In this document: positions 10,414 to 20,585 of the stretch, one piece after another | Layout: every line of letters begins with the position of its first letter | How positions within the stretch are numbered: the first letter of the stretch is position 1 | Assembly: GCF_000276665.1 (NCBI RefSeq) | Contig: NW_004955423.1 | Span: 2,751,465 to 2,815,464, forward strand | Reading direction: 5' to 3' | Length of the DNA stretch: 64,000 nucleotides | From: Chinchilla lanigera | Taxonomy: Eukaryota > Chordata > Mammalia > Rodentia > Chinchillidae | Made by a program: the position numbers and the translations under genes | The notes under the pieces: model-generated | What the model saw: the letters and a program-made list of their open reading frames with translations, nothing else | What the model was told of the DNA's origin: nothing | The model's database searches: none

Positions 10414-13400
10414 GGGAGACAGCAGGAAGGCAACAAGTTCCCACCTCCCCACCGGCCTCGGAAAACAGCAGCGCAGCTCACAGCATCGGCAGCACACAGA
10501 GCACGCCCTGCTCCAGCAGCAGCACCGCCTAGCCACACCCAGCTGGGCCTCCACCCCGAGGGGAGAGGCTGACACTGATGCCGCACATCCAGATTCAGAA
10601 GGCTTGACTTGGGTTCCCTTGTAAAGAGAGAGTGAATTTCAGTGTAAAGATTACCTGTTATATTCACCCCTCATCATGGCCGATAGAAATATAACCCCTG
10701 GATCTCTGCAATGCACCAATTCATGTAGAAAAGCTAAGGTGGTGGCCTTCTCCACTGGCCCCGCCCAGGCTCGGGGGTTTTCAATGTGAAACACATGCCA
10801 GTTTTTAAAATGCTGCTTTGTCCAGGTGAGAACATCCATAATTTGGAGCCCTGAGTTTTACCTACACTCAAGGAAATGGTCAAAGGGTAATAGCTAGACA
10901 GTACACCCAGTGAGAAGTGGCCAAAGAGTCTTTTACATCTGAACCAAGATATAAAACAAAAGAAATGCTTCGAGGCTTTCTCATGCACCTCAATGCCTAA
11001 TCTGCACCCCATCTGAATGACACTTCTGTGGCCACACTCGGTGGGGTCTGATGTGTGGCCTGCTGGGTGCTGCCCTCAGGGACTGCATCCCTCCACGTGT
11101 CAAGGCAACATTCCTTTCTTGTTCCCTGGGCCAAAACCAGTGCTGATTACCTTGTCAGCTTCTTTATCGCCCCCGCACGTGACACACACTGACTAGAAAC
11201 ATGTCTTAATGCAAATTTTGTCTTTCTTAGAGGTATGTAGAAATTGAAACTGGCCAAGATCTGGAACTGCAGATTTGTACACTTTTTGTTCTGATAAATT
11301 AATATCTAAATTGGGGCAAAATTCAGTCATAAAGTTGAGTCATTTTCAAGGTGATATATGTATATGAGTATGTAAGTACAAGTATATAATATGTCATCTG
11401 GCACATTCATTTCCTTAGTTGAAGTAATCAAAACAGTTGCAGTGGCAGTTGTGCATAATAGCAGCTACTTGCCAAGGTGGAAGGTTCACAAGTTTCCCTA
11501 GCAAGATCCCATGTTAAAAAAAAAGATGGAAAAAGATCCATTCCCATTTTGATAATGTCTGCTGCTTCCAGAGTTGGAACTTATTCTTAAGTAATATTTT
11601 GTAGAACGAGCATTTCCATTCAATACTCATCAACCTTTCTAATAAGCCCTCGTATGAAAAGCAAACTCTTATGAAATGTGAATGCCTGGTAGATCCTGTT
11701 GGATTCTTATTGGTGTCACCAGTTCTGCCAGGACACTGCTGAGCAGGGGGAAAGTGTATTCAATTGGTTTGCTTTTGTTCTCTTTCCTTAATGTATCCAA
11801 ACTTAAAAGGATTTGAAGTGAATTTCGTTAAGTAGATAATACGATGTCACATTGCAGCTAAAAAACGCTCAGTGATACCCGTATGTTAAAAAAGAATACC
11901 AGAAGGGAATTTCCATGCCAAATCATTTACTACTGACATTGCACATTACATAGAATTCTTTTTCCATAGTCCTCCCCCAGCAACTTATTATTCCATAAAT
12001 AGAACAGGTTAGATTCTGTCCTAAAACACTCAGAACCAAATTCCACTGCCTTTAAAATATAGCAGTTGTACCTGGTCCGCTGTGAATGGAACCCTACATA
12101 GGAAATGTTGATGAAACTCAGAACCTTAAAGCAGTGTCTACAAGGCCAACAGGTGGATAGAGATGGACAATCACTACTACACAGTCATTAAGAACCATTG
12201 ACTGGATGGATGTAGACATTCGAATGGGATAATTTTAACCAAAGCAGACTATTTAGCAGCTGAGATTTCCAGGCTATCTACATTGATATATTGAACATTG
12301 TTTTTAGATTTTCATATACATATGAGGACAACACAAAACAAGGAAAATGTTTTCCTTTAATTTTTTAACATAAGGGTATCATAGCAGAGGGCCTAGATTA
12401 CGCTACCTGTGTTTGAAAATAATGCGCTTTGCCTAACCTTCAGCAGAATGTATTGTTTTAGCATATTCTATGTATAAAAAAGTTTAAAGATGTCTTCAAA
12501 GAAGACTAGAGTCTTTAAGTCACTTATAGCTATATTTTACTACAAAAATTTGTGTATAAAGATATATTTAAGTGTTTTAGATAAATTTAAGTTACTCCAT
12601 ATGAAATGTTTAATTTCAGTTACTGTGAATTCTTCGATCAGTTCTTTCCTTTAAAAAAAAACCCTTTCCATCTTTTAAAAAGAAAATTAGCTATGAGGAA
12701 GTATTAAAAGATGCATTTCTTAGATGGTAGGGTTCAAAACTTCTGTAATATATTTAGATGTATATTTTTGAGAGAGTTCCTACAGTGCCAATGATTTTAT
12801 AAATAATTTTAAATTAATTTACAAATTTATAGATGCAAGCCAAAATATTTTTTAAAAAGAGAAAAGAAAACAATCAGCCTTTATTTGTTTGGGTCTCATT
12901 GTCAGAAGTACTATTCACATAGAGAAATTCATATTAACAAAACTTAATCGTATATTGGAGAGTAAATATCCTTAAGTACTTTTTTTTAAATAGGGTGTTT
13001 CTCCCTAGCTTCTTGTTACAGCACTTCTGATTGCTTCATCCTCCACAGTTTTAATACAAAGTACAAGCTCTACTTTTATAACATGTTCTGCAAGTTTCTT
13101 TAAAACCGTTGTTATATTCCAGTTGAACTCCCTTCCATCAGCAAAGCCTAATGTTATTTCTGCAGTACACCCATAATCCACAAGGCCCATTTTGTATTTT
13201 GTTTGTTGATACTGAAGCTATTGTTGAAATGCTCTGAATTCCACCACAGATAATCTGTGTAACACCTCTAGCTTTCCACTGTGTAGGGTTCACGAGCTGT
13301 TCCTCTGTACTTTAAAAAGTCATCAATTTCTTCTGTGTAAGCTGTTTTTGTAGCATTTTCTGAACACAAAATGCTCTTTTCCTTGTCTGGCAATATGATT

Positions 13401-13885
13401 GTAAATCTATTTCCTGCGTGTTCTAGGCAGGTGTGACTGTGCGTGTGTGTGGGGTGCGTGTGTGCCTACCAGTCTTTTTGTACTGTAACTACCTCATGGT
13501 TTGAATGATGACTGCTTACTGCTGGTTGTGTTAACAGCACACATTTTGTTGGGCGAGTCCTAAGTGTGGTTTTTTCCTGTTTGTTTTATCTGGGGGTTGT
13601 TCATGATACTGACAGGTATTTTTCTAAAAATGACCATTATCAGTTTCAGAATACAATACTTCTCTCTTCTGGTTTTTCCTGAATGAGCCTGATTTTGTTG
13701 CTGTTTTTCATCACCTATGAGGGTAGAAAGAGTAACCCGAAAATCCCTGTGGCCAGTTTGAACACCCCTGTTGTAGTCTTTGTTTGGTGTGTCAGCAACT
13801 TTGTGAACGTGCTTAGATGTGTAGTCTTGATAACCACAGTTTTAAGTCCTTTATCTGTGCATAATAAAAAGATATATATCAATTA
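10414..13885 (+). CDS. Possible terminal coding exon plus long 3'UTR of an unidentified gene
   Basis: After the acceptor the + strand is open in all three phases for 117-210 bases and is unusually GC-rich for its surroundings. The phase entered at 10416 gives 38 residues rich in Ser, Thr and Pro, ending ...GSTQSTPCSSSSTA and stop TAG at 10530-10532. The other two phases stop at 10570-10572 and 10622-10624. The next 3.3 kb are nearly free of SINEs, become AT-rich, and end at AATAAA (13863-13868) followed by T/G-rich DNA (cgtcttgtttggtcat), a reasonable polyadenylation site. I do not recognise the peptide, and no upstream exon was located. The coding phase and the end point are inference. It could also be unspliced intergenic DNA that happens to contain a good acceptor. 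Confidence 0.3.
11440..11523 (+). repeat. Possible B1-like remnant
   Basis: 'gttgtgcataatagcagctacttgccaaggtggaaggttcacaag...agcaagatcccatgttaaaaaaaaa' follows the order of a B1/7SL-derived SINE ending in a short A-tail. It is heavily diverged and is the only SINE-like scrap in the candidate 3'UTR. Confidence 0.35.
12880..12885 (-). terminator. AATAAA on the minus strand, downstream of the degraded frame
   Basis: The complement reads 'aaacaaataaaggctgattg'. It lies about 120 bases beyond the TAG stop of the minus-strand frame at 13005, the spacing expected for a short 3'UTR. No clean A-tail follows. Confidence 0.3.
13005..13445 (-). pseudogene. Two-frame degraded coding-like region, unidentified
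   Basis: On the minus strand one phase is open from about 13445 to 13126, with coding-like text such as ILPDKEKSILC and TEEIDDFLKYRG. A second phase is open from 13190 to a TAG at 13005 (61 codons, including AEITLGFADGREFNWNITT). The two overlap, and joining them needs a single frameshift in about 13130-13190, giving roughly 165 residues of C-terminal-looking sequence. A GT-rich simple repeat interrupts the upstream side (13435-13465). An AATAAA follows 120 bases after the stop. This fits a processed pseudogene, or a decayed terminal exon, of a protein I do not recognise. It lies antisense inside the candidate + strand 3'UTR. Confidence 0.4.
13863..13868 (+). terminator. Candidate polyadenylation signal AATAAA
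   Basis: 'gtgcataataaaaagatatatatcaattatgaatatacgtcttgtttggtc': a canonical hexamer with a T/G-rich element 25-40 bases downstream. It would put cleavage near 13885. It closes the SINE-poor block that starts at the acceptor at 10413. Confidence 0.35.
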
Positions 13886-13889
13886 TGAA

Positions 13890-15050
13890 TATACGTCTTG
13901 TTTGGTCATCATTAAATTCTTCTTGCAGGCTGATATACCCTTTTCTCTCTGATTTACATTTTCTCTCCTATTTACATCGCCTGCATCAACTGTGCTGATG
14001 AGGGGAGGGTGGGCAGAGCAGAGGGAAAGAGCAGCTTTCTGGGCCTTCTGTCAGTCTCCTGGAGTCAAAGAAAGAAGTAATATCTATTACTCTCCACGAT
14101 TTTCATCCCCTCCAAATAGCCCTGTGCTGCTTCCAGCATTTCCGACCTCGCTGTGGCAGTCTTCTTCCAGTTACTTAAGGCAGAAAACTAGGAATCTCAT
14201 TGGAGCCTCTTTGGCCTTCCCAACCCAAATTAATAAGCCTATGTGTTATTTTTCCTCTAGAACATCTTTCTCTAAAGCCATGGACTGATTCCTACTTCTG
14301 CTGCTGCTACCCACTGCCCAAGAGCCATTATCTCGATCAGAATTTTTACTGCATAGCTTCTTAAGTCCTGCACCAACTGCCTGTCTTGTTTCTCTCTAAT
14401 TCTTTCTTCGGCATAGAGCAAAACTAATACTAAAAACCCTCAAATCACATTATTTCCCAACTTGAGCCCTTTAAGAAATTCCTCAGTTTGGCTTCAGGAT
14501 GATTCAAATGGGAATTATTGCCTGCAATCCCAGCTACTTCTCTCATCTCTCTGGGGCTCGGTTCTGTTGGGCGCACCCCTGCCAGATGTCTTCGCACTGC
14601 CGTATCCCTGTCTTCTCCCCTCTTGAGAGTTAGTGTCTTAGCTTTGATAGCAAGGCCAATGGCCACCTTTCACACCTTCCGTAGACAAGAGCCCACAGTG
14701 AGCAGGAACAGTAAGAGGAGATGGAGTCACATTCTGCCCGAGTGAGGTTGAAGTCATTACAGAGGAATCCTGCTGCTTTTCTGTGTCGAGATTGCCCCGG
14801 AGCCAGTTCCTCTCCTTATGAGGACACATGGGAGAAATTGGCCGGTCAGCTAATATTTCTGCCATAAACTCTCCTTGTACCTAGTGGAGCAAAAACCAAG
14901 GCCATCCACCAAAGGGCTTCTCCGAGGGTCTATGGACTGCCTAGAATTGGGTGCCGGAGTTAGCGTGCACGTGCTTGGGCTATGGTTACCGCTTTTGGTG
15001 GGAGAGTACATAGACTTTTTGTAGTTATATCCTCTAATTAAAAAAAAAAC
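13890..15050. other. Unannotated stretch
   Basis: No recognised repeat. Opposing open frames of 60-98 codons at 13992-14865 overlap each other and show no domain. Confidence 0.4.
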
Positions 15051-15059
15051 TCATTTTCT

Positions 15060-15715
15060 CTTGCTCACAACATACAATTGTGAAAAAAAATGTAAAAATA
15101 TACACACATAGCAGTGAAAGAAACTCCTCCACTTTAGATAAAGCTATACTGATTGGTAATAAGTGTGTGTTCCCAGGCATCTCCTTATGTTCACATCGAT
15201 CAGTACATGTCACTGTAGTAAAAAGATGAAGGTGTAACATTATAACTTGCTTTTTTCACAAGACACATCTTTCTCTCAGATCCTCTAACATGAGTACATC
15301 AGTGTCAGAATCAACCTACCTTAAGCTACCAAAATAAAACGTGGTTATTGTAGAAAGCAAAACAAAAATATTCTTCATAGCTACCTTTCCCAACCCCTCC
15401 AGTTGCTTCCCTGGAGGAACTGGTGTTAACAGCCTTGTGTTCAAACCGAGATGTATTGAAACATGTTCGTAAGTGAAGGGGTTCTTGTTTTGATTACTAA
15501 AAATGGAATCAGAGTAGCCACACTACAACTTGCCTTCTTCACTTAACATGGACCTCCCTCTAGTTTAGAAGGTACAGAACAATATGCTTTTTGATGGTTA
15601 TGTACTATTTCCTGCACTGAATTCATCCTAATAACTATCAATGAACATTTAGAAATGTTATTTTCAGGTTTCTGCCAAGATACTCTATTGTAGTTTATAT
15701 CCATATAGGTTTGTA
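15060..15715 (-). repeat. L1M-type LINE-1 fossil, reverse orientation
   Basis: From about 15450 the text follows the complement of an L1 3' region: 'aaaaatggaatcagagtagccacactacaacttgccttcttcacttaacatggacctccc', then 'gcttttt-gatggttatgtactatttcc' and 'aatgaacatttagaaatgttattttcaggtttctgcc'. A similar but weaker block (acttgcttttttcacaagacacatc) lies at 15244-15270. The element is diverged and broken. Confidence 0.6.
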
Positions 15716-15760
15716 GTATATAATTATCATATATATATATTTATATATCTCTTTGTGTTC
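15716..15760. repeat. AT-rich simple repeat
   Basis: An imperfect TA-rich tract (atatatatatatttatatatc) between two L1 pieces. Confidence 0.8.
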
Positions 15761-15784
15761 TAGTGCTTTAAATAAAAAAATCAC

Positions 15785-16250
15785 AAACTGATACTTTCAT
15801 CACCATAGTGAGAGATTTTAACATAGTACATTTAGAAATTGTCTAATAGCTTTTTCTACTAGATACACATAGGGTCCTGTATCCCCAAAGTATTTTGACA
15901 TGTAAAATATTTATAAAAATTGACCACTACTAGAAACATACTAGAATTCTTAGGCAATATTATCAAACTTAATGACACTGATTTAACCACAAACGCAAGT
16001 AGGTTAGAAAGTATAACAAGAATAATTTTAAATAATACAGTTAGAAATTTTGAAGTATTTCAAAATGATTCATGGTTTGAAAAACTCATAATGGAAGGTA
16101 GAAGGTATATAAACTTGAAAAACAATGGGAACACATTCAAACATGCAGCTGAAACAAATTATGAGAAATCAAAAGCTGTAAATTATTTATATTGGGAATA
16201 AAAAGTGGAAAGTGAAAGTATCAAATGGAACAAAATTATTGGAGATAGAC
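15785..16250 (+). repeat. LINE-1 ORF2 endonuclease-region fossil, forward orientation
   Basis: The succession 'catagtgagagattttaacatagtaca' ... 'aaaattgaccactactagaaacatactagaattcttag' ... 'aaacttgaaaaacaatgggaacacattcaaacatgcagctgaaac' follows the L1 ORF2 nucleotide order (GDFN and the following endonuclease region). It carries a 93-codon remnant frame at 15920-16201, but the element is fragmentary and dead. Its orientation is opposite to the L1 piece just upstream. Confidence 0.5.
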
Positions 16251-16855
16251 AAAAGTAAAAAGAAACTCATGCATTAGGTATAAAAAAAAGGACACAACAT
16301 GTATTGCAGAGATTTTAACAAGGGCTTACCTTAAATGACTTTATTCTAATAAACTACAAGTTGGACAATGCTGGCGTTATGTCAGTCGGGGTCCTGTAGG
16401 GTCAGCAGCAATGGACTTGGTTATACTGGTGTTGGGGCGGGGAGATAAACAGTGAGGAGAGGACACTGGCGTTAATAAATATAGGAAGAATCACCCCTAG
16501 AGATGGGATTATCAGAGTTAAGTAGGGAGCGACTTCCAAATTTCAATACTAACATCAGGCAGATAGAAAAGTGTGAACTGGGAATGGGGACACAAATCTT
16601 CTTAAATGGCACAGATAATTTCCAAAAGGGGAAAATGTAATTTACCAAAATGCATTGCAGAAGCAAAAGAAATTGGATATAAAAATTTAGCTATTAAGAA
16701 AAATTAAAATCTCACAAAATAATACAAAATTTTTAAAAACTTGCCAACCTCAGATTGTTTTACAAATAAGTTTTATTAAGTATAGATAATAAGATACTGG
16801 TGGGTTTTCTTCTTGTCTAGAATGGCAGGTCAAGAGAAATGAGATTTTTCTGCTT
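16251..16855. other. Unannotated AT-rich stretch
   Basis: Probably further decayed L1 sequence by composition. I recognise no specific match and no exon. Confidence 0.35.
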
Positions 16856-16863
16856 TGTTTTGA

Positions 16864-16984
16864 TTTTTGAGACAGTGTCTTGCTGTATTATCCAGGCTGG
16901 TCTGGAACTTCTGAGCTCAAGCAGTCCTCCTACCTCAGCCTCCCAAGTGCTGGGACTACAGGTATACACCACTGTACCAGGCTA
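16864..16984 (-). repeat. B1 SINE, reverse orientation
   Basis: 'tttttgagacagtgtcttgctgtattatccaggctggtctggaacttctgagctcaagcagtcctcctacctcagcctcccaagtgctgggactacaggtatacacca' is the complement of a full B1 body. The T-rich side at 16855-16868 is the A-tail complement. Confidence 0.9.
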
Positions 16985-17004
16985 TCAGGGAATGAATTCC
17001 TTGT

Positions 17005-17165
17005 TTGGGGTACTGGGGATTGAAACCAGAGCCTTCACACTGAGCTATCACTCGAGCCCCTTTTATTTATTTATTTATTTTTAAATTTTGAGAGAGATAT
17101 CACTAGTGGCCTAGGCTGGCTTCTGATCTTCTTACCTTGACCATGCAGGGATCTGGGATTACAGA
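17005..17165 (-). repeat. B4-type SINE (ID + B1 complement), reverse orientation
   Basis: The complement of ID ('ggtactggggattgaaaccagagccttcacactgagctatcac...') is followed by a TTTA-rich linker. The complement of B1 follows ('ttttgagagagatatcactagtggcctaggctggcttctgatctt...gggattacag'). Confidence 0.8.
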
Positions 17166-17261
17166 AGGATTAAGCTTTTGGTATCATTACATTCTCTAAG
17201 GTTTTCCTGAATCACCTGCCACTGGCAGAGTGTAAGAGTCCCCAGCTCCTTGGTCCATACT

Positions 17262-17400
17262 GAGCATACTGAAACAGCTCAGGCTCTATCAGACTGCATG
17301 GACTTGAATCTTGACCCTATCATTTGCTAGCTGAGCTGTGAAATCTACCTCTTAGCACTGTTGTGTTTAGTACATGAGAAAATCTACCTAAAGTTCTTAG
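17262..17400 (-). repeat. MIR SINE, reverse orientation
   Basis: 'agactgcatggacttgaatcttgaccctatcatttgctagctgagctgtgaaatctacctct' is the complement of the MIR 3' core, followed by 'agcactgttgtgtttagtacatgag'. Confidence 0.6.
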
Positions 17401-17429
17401 GATAAAACAATTTATAAATAACATCTCTT

Positions 17430-17531
17430 GGGCTGGGGATTTAGCTCAGCGGCAAAAGCGCCTGCCTGGCATGCACAAGGTTGTGAGTTCGGTTCCCGGT
17501 ACCGGAGAAAAACCAAAAAAAAAAAAAAAAA
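17430..17531 (+). repeat. Young ID SINE with GGTACCGG end
   Basis: The body runs from 'gggctggggatttagctcagcggcaaaagcgcc' to 'gttcggttcccggtaccggagaaaaacc', then a long A-tail. The A-box-like 'tagctcagcgg' and B-box-like 'gagttcggttcc' are intact apart from one extra base near 'caaaagc'. A 7-bp target duplication 'atctctt' flanks it at 17423-17429 and 17532-17538. It belongs to the same young subfamily as the copies at 49123 and 39697. Confidence 0.95.
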
Positions 17532-17689
17532 ATCTCTTATTGTTACCAGCATTACATGTTTTAAATTCTGGCAATGTAAAATTTTATCTCATTACTTGAA
17601 TTTGTATTCTCTGCATTGACAGTAAGTTTTAAATCATTATGATATAATTATTGATCCTTTCCAGGTCATTCTCTACATTGCCATTTTCT

Positions 17690-17960
17690 TTTACTCATTT
17701 TTCTAATGAGCTGTATTTCCTAACAATTTCTATGTAGGTGAAATTTGTTACCTGTCATCTATATAAATATTTTCTTCATATAGAATCACCTTTTCATTCT
17801 GTTTATAACTGATATTGCCAGGATAAACATTTTAACTTTTATGTAGTTGAATATGTTTATCTTTCCTTTTGGCCTCTGGTTTGCATGGTTTGCTTAAGAT
17901 TCTCTAACTCTAGATATATTCTAATATTTTCTAAATTTTACTTTAATAGTAGAGATCATT
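17690..17960 (-). repeat. L1M-type LINE-1 fossil
   Basis: 'gtagttgaatatgtttatctttccttttggcctctggtttgcatggtttgcttaagattctctaactctagatatattctaatattttctaa' follows the T-rich complement of an old L1M segment. Confidence 0.55.
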
Positions 17961-18084
17961 AACCCATATTTTCACTTAGCATATGAAAGTGTCCATTTTT
18001 GTTGCTTCCAAATGATGATGGGTAGATTTATTTAAAAGTCATCAATTTCTTACTAAATCAAGCTTTAAAACAAAGGGTAGTAAG

Positions 18085-18292
18085 AGCCGAGTGTGGTGGT
18101 ATGCATTTGTAATTCCAGCACTCTAGAAGGCTGACGATAGAAGATTGCAAGTTTAAACCCAGTCTAGGCAAGCTTGCAACTCAAGGAAACCTGTCTCAAA
18201 ATAAAACAAAAATAAAAACTAAAATAAAGGGCTGGGGATGTAGCTCCGTATGGTGGCCCTGGATTCAAACTGAGTTCTGCGAGCAAACAAAC
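18085..18292 (+). repeat. B4-type SINE (B1 + ID)
   Basis: The B1 part is 'agccgagtgtggtggtatgcatttgtaattccagcactctagaaggctgacg...'. An A-rich linker ('aaataaaacaaaaataaaaactaaaataaa') follows, then an ID part from 18229 ('gggctggggatgtagctccgtatggtggccctggattcaaa'). Confidence 0.85.
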
Positions 18293-18299
18293 AGCGAGG

Positions 18300-19240
18300 G
18301 TGGTCTGACCTTAAAAGGTTTTAAAATTTAGTATAAAATCATGTCAGAAAAATAGCATTGTATTAACATGGGAATAGTTAAACAGATTAAGTAGACACAA
18401 ATAGAACAACCAGTTTTTTTGCGGGGGGGAATCTTGCCGTATGACAAGAAGTCATCTTTTTTATTAAACTCTTAAGTGATTCTATGACCTCAAAAAAGGT
18501 TATAATTCCAAGACTTATATAAGAGCTGTTGTCTGATTTTCACTGTAGCAAAACAGATTTGAATTTTCGCTGTTGTTCCAAAAAATTTAGAGTAAAGGTT
18601 GTCTGGTAAATAAGAAGCAGATCAATGTTAGTTCTGCTCCAAACTTTTCATGGTTCAGCATGGTGATCTCGATGGCTGGCTGCTACTCCACCCTCTTCCT
18701 TCCTCTCATAAATGTCTATGGAAAAAATCATTTCTAAGTCAAATATCAATTATAAAGTGATGGTTTCTTCTGCCACTTGTGAATGTTATAATTCTGTAAA
18801 AGAAAGAATTATTCAATGCCATTTTCAAGGAAAATATAAGCTTTTTTTTTTTTTTTTGGTTTCACAGTAAGCCTTAACTGTAGCATTGCTCTTCTTAATG
18901 CTGCATTTTAAAAATGGGCAAATGGCTGGATAATATTTACAGATGTCAGTAATAATCCAAAATTTGGGTTTTGACATATTTGCAGGCTTTATTACTGAAT
19001 TTCCATCTCAGCGTCTTTAGAGGAACTGAGCACTGCACTTTATATAGATTTGATTTCACACTGAAAAATCATATGACGTCACCTCTTTTTCCTCAGAAGG
19101 TCACAGCTTGGATTGATTTTAAATGACTTTCTCCATTTACTGCCTCTGAAAATTCATTAAAAAGAAAAAAATTAAAGGTAGAACTGAATGAATGTGGCTG
19201 AAGTGCCTCCCACCTTGGATTAATAAGGGTTAGAACTGAC
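18300..19240. other. Unannotated stretch
   Basis: No recognised exon or repeat. A T17 run at about 18841-18858 may be the complement of an A-tail, but I see no SINE attached to it. Confidence 0.4.
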
Positions 19241-19691
19241 TGCACATTTGGAACACCTTGGTCCTGGTTTATAAGGACTGGATCTAAGGTGCTGTGAGTC
19301 CAGAGAAAGTCAAACAGATCCAGGATTTCACCAAGTGCTGTTTATTAGACTGACAGAAGTGTGGTCCAGAGCAGCAGCAAGACCAGTGAATCCCTGCAGT
19401 TCATGTCAGAAAGAGGGACATATTTATTGGTTAGAACAAAAGTGACTTCATCCTGGCTAGAATGAACCTAGTTTTCTTAAGATAATATCAAAATGAGTCA
19501 GGCACATCCCTGGAGCCAGGGTTCAATTATAAAGCCCAACACATGATTCTAATGGTTTTGTGTTGGGAAACTCTGCAGGAAAAAAATCAGCGAGGGTTAC
19601 TCAAGGGCAATCATGGTAGTTACAATTTAAGATGGCTGCTGTTATGTCAAGCTTGTTTTTAAATCACACCCCTCATAACCAGCTCTTAACA
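19241..19691 (-). repeat. ERVL-like LTR, minus orientation (3' LTR of the broken element)
   Basis: The complement begins tgttaagagctggttatgagg and ends ...ttccaaatgtgca, giving TG...CA termini and about 451 bp. It includes 'ctaataaacagcacttgg' with an AATAAA. Read on the minus strand it aligns by eye with the + strand at 22432-22865 and 49567-50015. Shared blocks are 'gagtaaccctcgctga', 'gggctttataattgaaccctggctccagggatg' and 'gccaggatgaagtcact'. A purine-rich stretch (complement 'ggaagagggcatgac') precedes its 5' end, as a polypurine tract would. Its orientation agrees with the adjoining pol. Confidence 0.85.
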
Positions 19692-20326
19692 TGTCATGCC
19701 CTCTTCCATGATGTGTCCTGAGCCTGCAAGAGGTTTCACATTTTATGTAGGTGGTGTGCTGCAAGGCCATTTGTCTGGCTTATAGATGGAATCTACAACA
19801 GTACAGGCACATGTATGAGAACAGACAAAGAACAGTTATTGCACATGATTAATACCAATGAACTTGCCCTGCCAGCAGTCCCAGGAACTAAACCAATGGG
19901 TTAGTTTGTCTCGTATATAAGGGGCATGCTCAGTCAAGGCATTAATTTGAGTTTGACAACAGTACACATTCTAAGAAAAACAGCAAGACTGCAGTTATGG
20001 ACAGGAAAATGTTAACGGTGCCTTGTAAAGGTAAAGCTGCACCACCCAACATGCCAGTACTGATAGCACCATCTCTGTTACAGAACATGGTGGCAGCAGC
20101 TGAATTGTTCCCCATCCTGGATGTTATACTTGGAATGAACAAAACAGCAGGATTTTGTGCATCAATTCAGGTGGTATAGTATCAATACACATATCTCAGA
20201 TAGTTTTGGGAACAGGGGCCAGAACCCCCAACCCCTAAGGAGCAGGCATGCCAGCTGTATAGATATTTGAGCTAGCGTTTTCTAGCCATCCATAGTGGAT
20301 TTGCCTAATAGGGCCCTTATTGCTGC
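19692..20326 (-). pseudogene. Retroviral internal region between integrase and 3' LTR, decayed
   Basis: This part lies 3' of the integrase remnant and 5' of the LTR on the minus strand. It has one minus-strand frame (20142-19942, 66 residues) ending in a hydrophobic stretch (GTVNIFLSITAVLLFFLECV). I cannot assign it to env, dUTPase or any other retroviral product. The rest has stops in every phase. Confidence 0.5.
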
Positions 20327-20496
20327 TTTGTTTTGTTTTGTTTTGGAGATTGAACCCAGGGCCTTTACACTGAGCTACATCCCCAGCCCATTTTTATTTT
20401 GAGACAGGGTCTCATTAAGTAGCTAAATGGTCTGAGCTGGGCTTGAACTTGTGATCCTCTTGCCTCAGGATTACAGGTGTGTGTCATCACACCCAG
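20327..20496 (-). repeat. B4-type SINE inserted in the retroviral remnant
   Basis: A TTTTG-rich tail complement is followed by the ID complement ('ggagattgaacccagggcctttacactgagctacatccccagccc'). The B1 complement follows ('gagacagggtctcattaagtagctaaatggtctgagctgggcttgaacttgtgatcctcttgcctcaggattacaggtgtgtgtcatcacaccc'). It splits the 3' part of the ERV and so is younger than it. Confidence 0.9.
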
Positions 20497-20585
20497 GTGT
20501 TCTTTCTGCCCACGCTACTCTCTGAGGGTTCTATGGCTGAACCCAATCTTGGAGAGCATCCAGCATGAGTATCTGTACATTACAC

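Noticed and set aside
10404..10667. 87-codon minus-strand Ala/Gly/Cys-rich frame
   Set aside because: It is the complement of the GC-rich open segment after the + strand acceptor; the + strand has the better context.
15920..16201. 93-codon frame as a host gene
   Set aside because: The nucleotide order matches a LINE-1 ORF2 endonuclease fossil.
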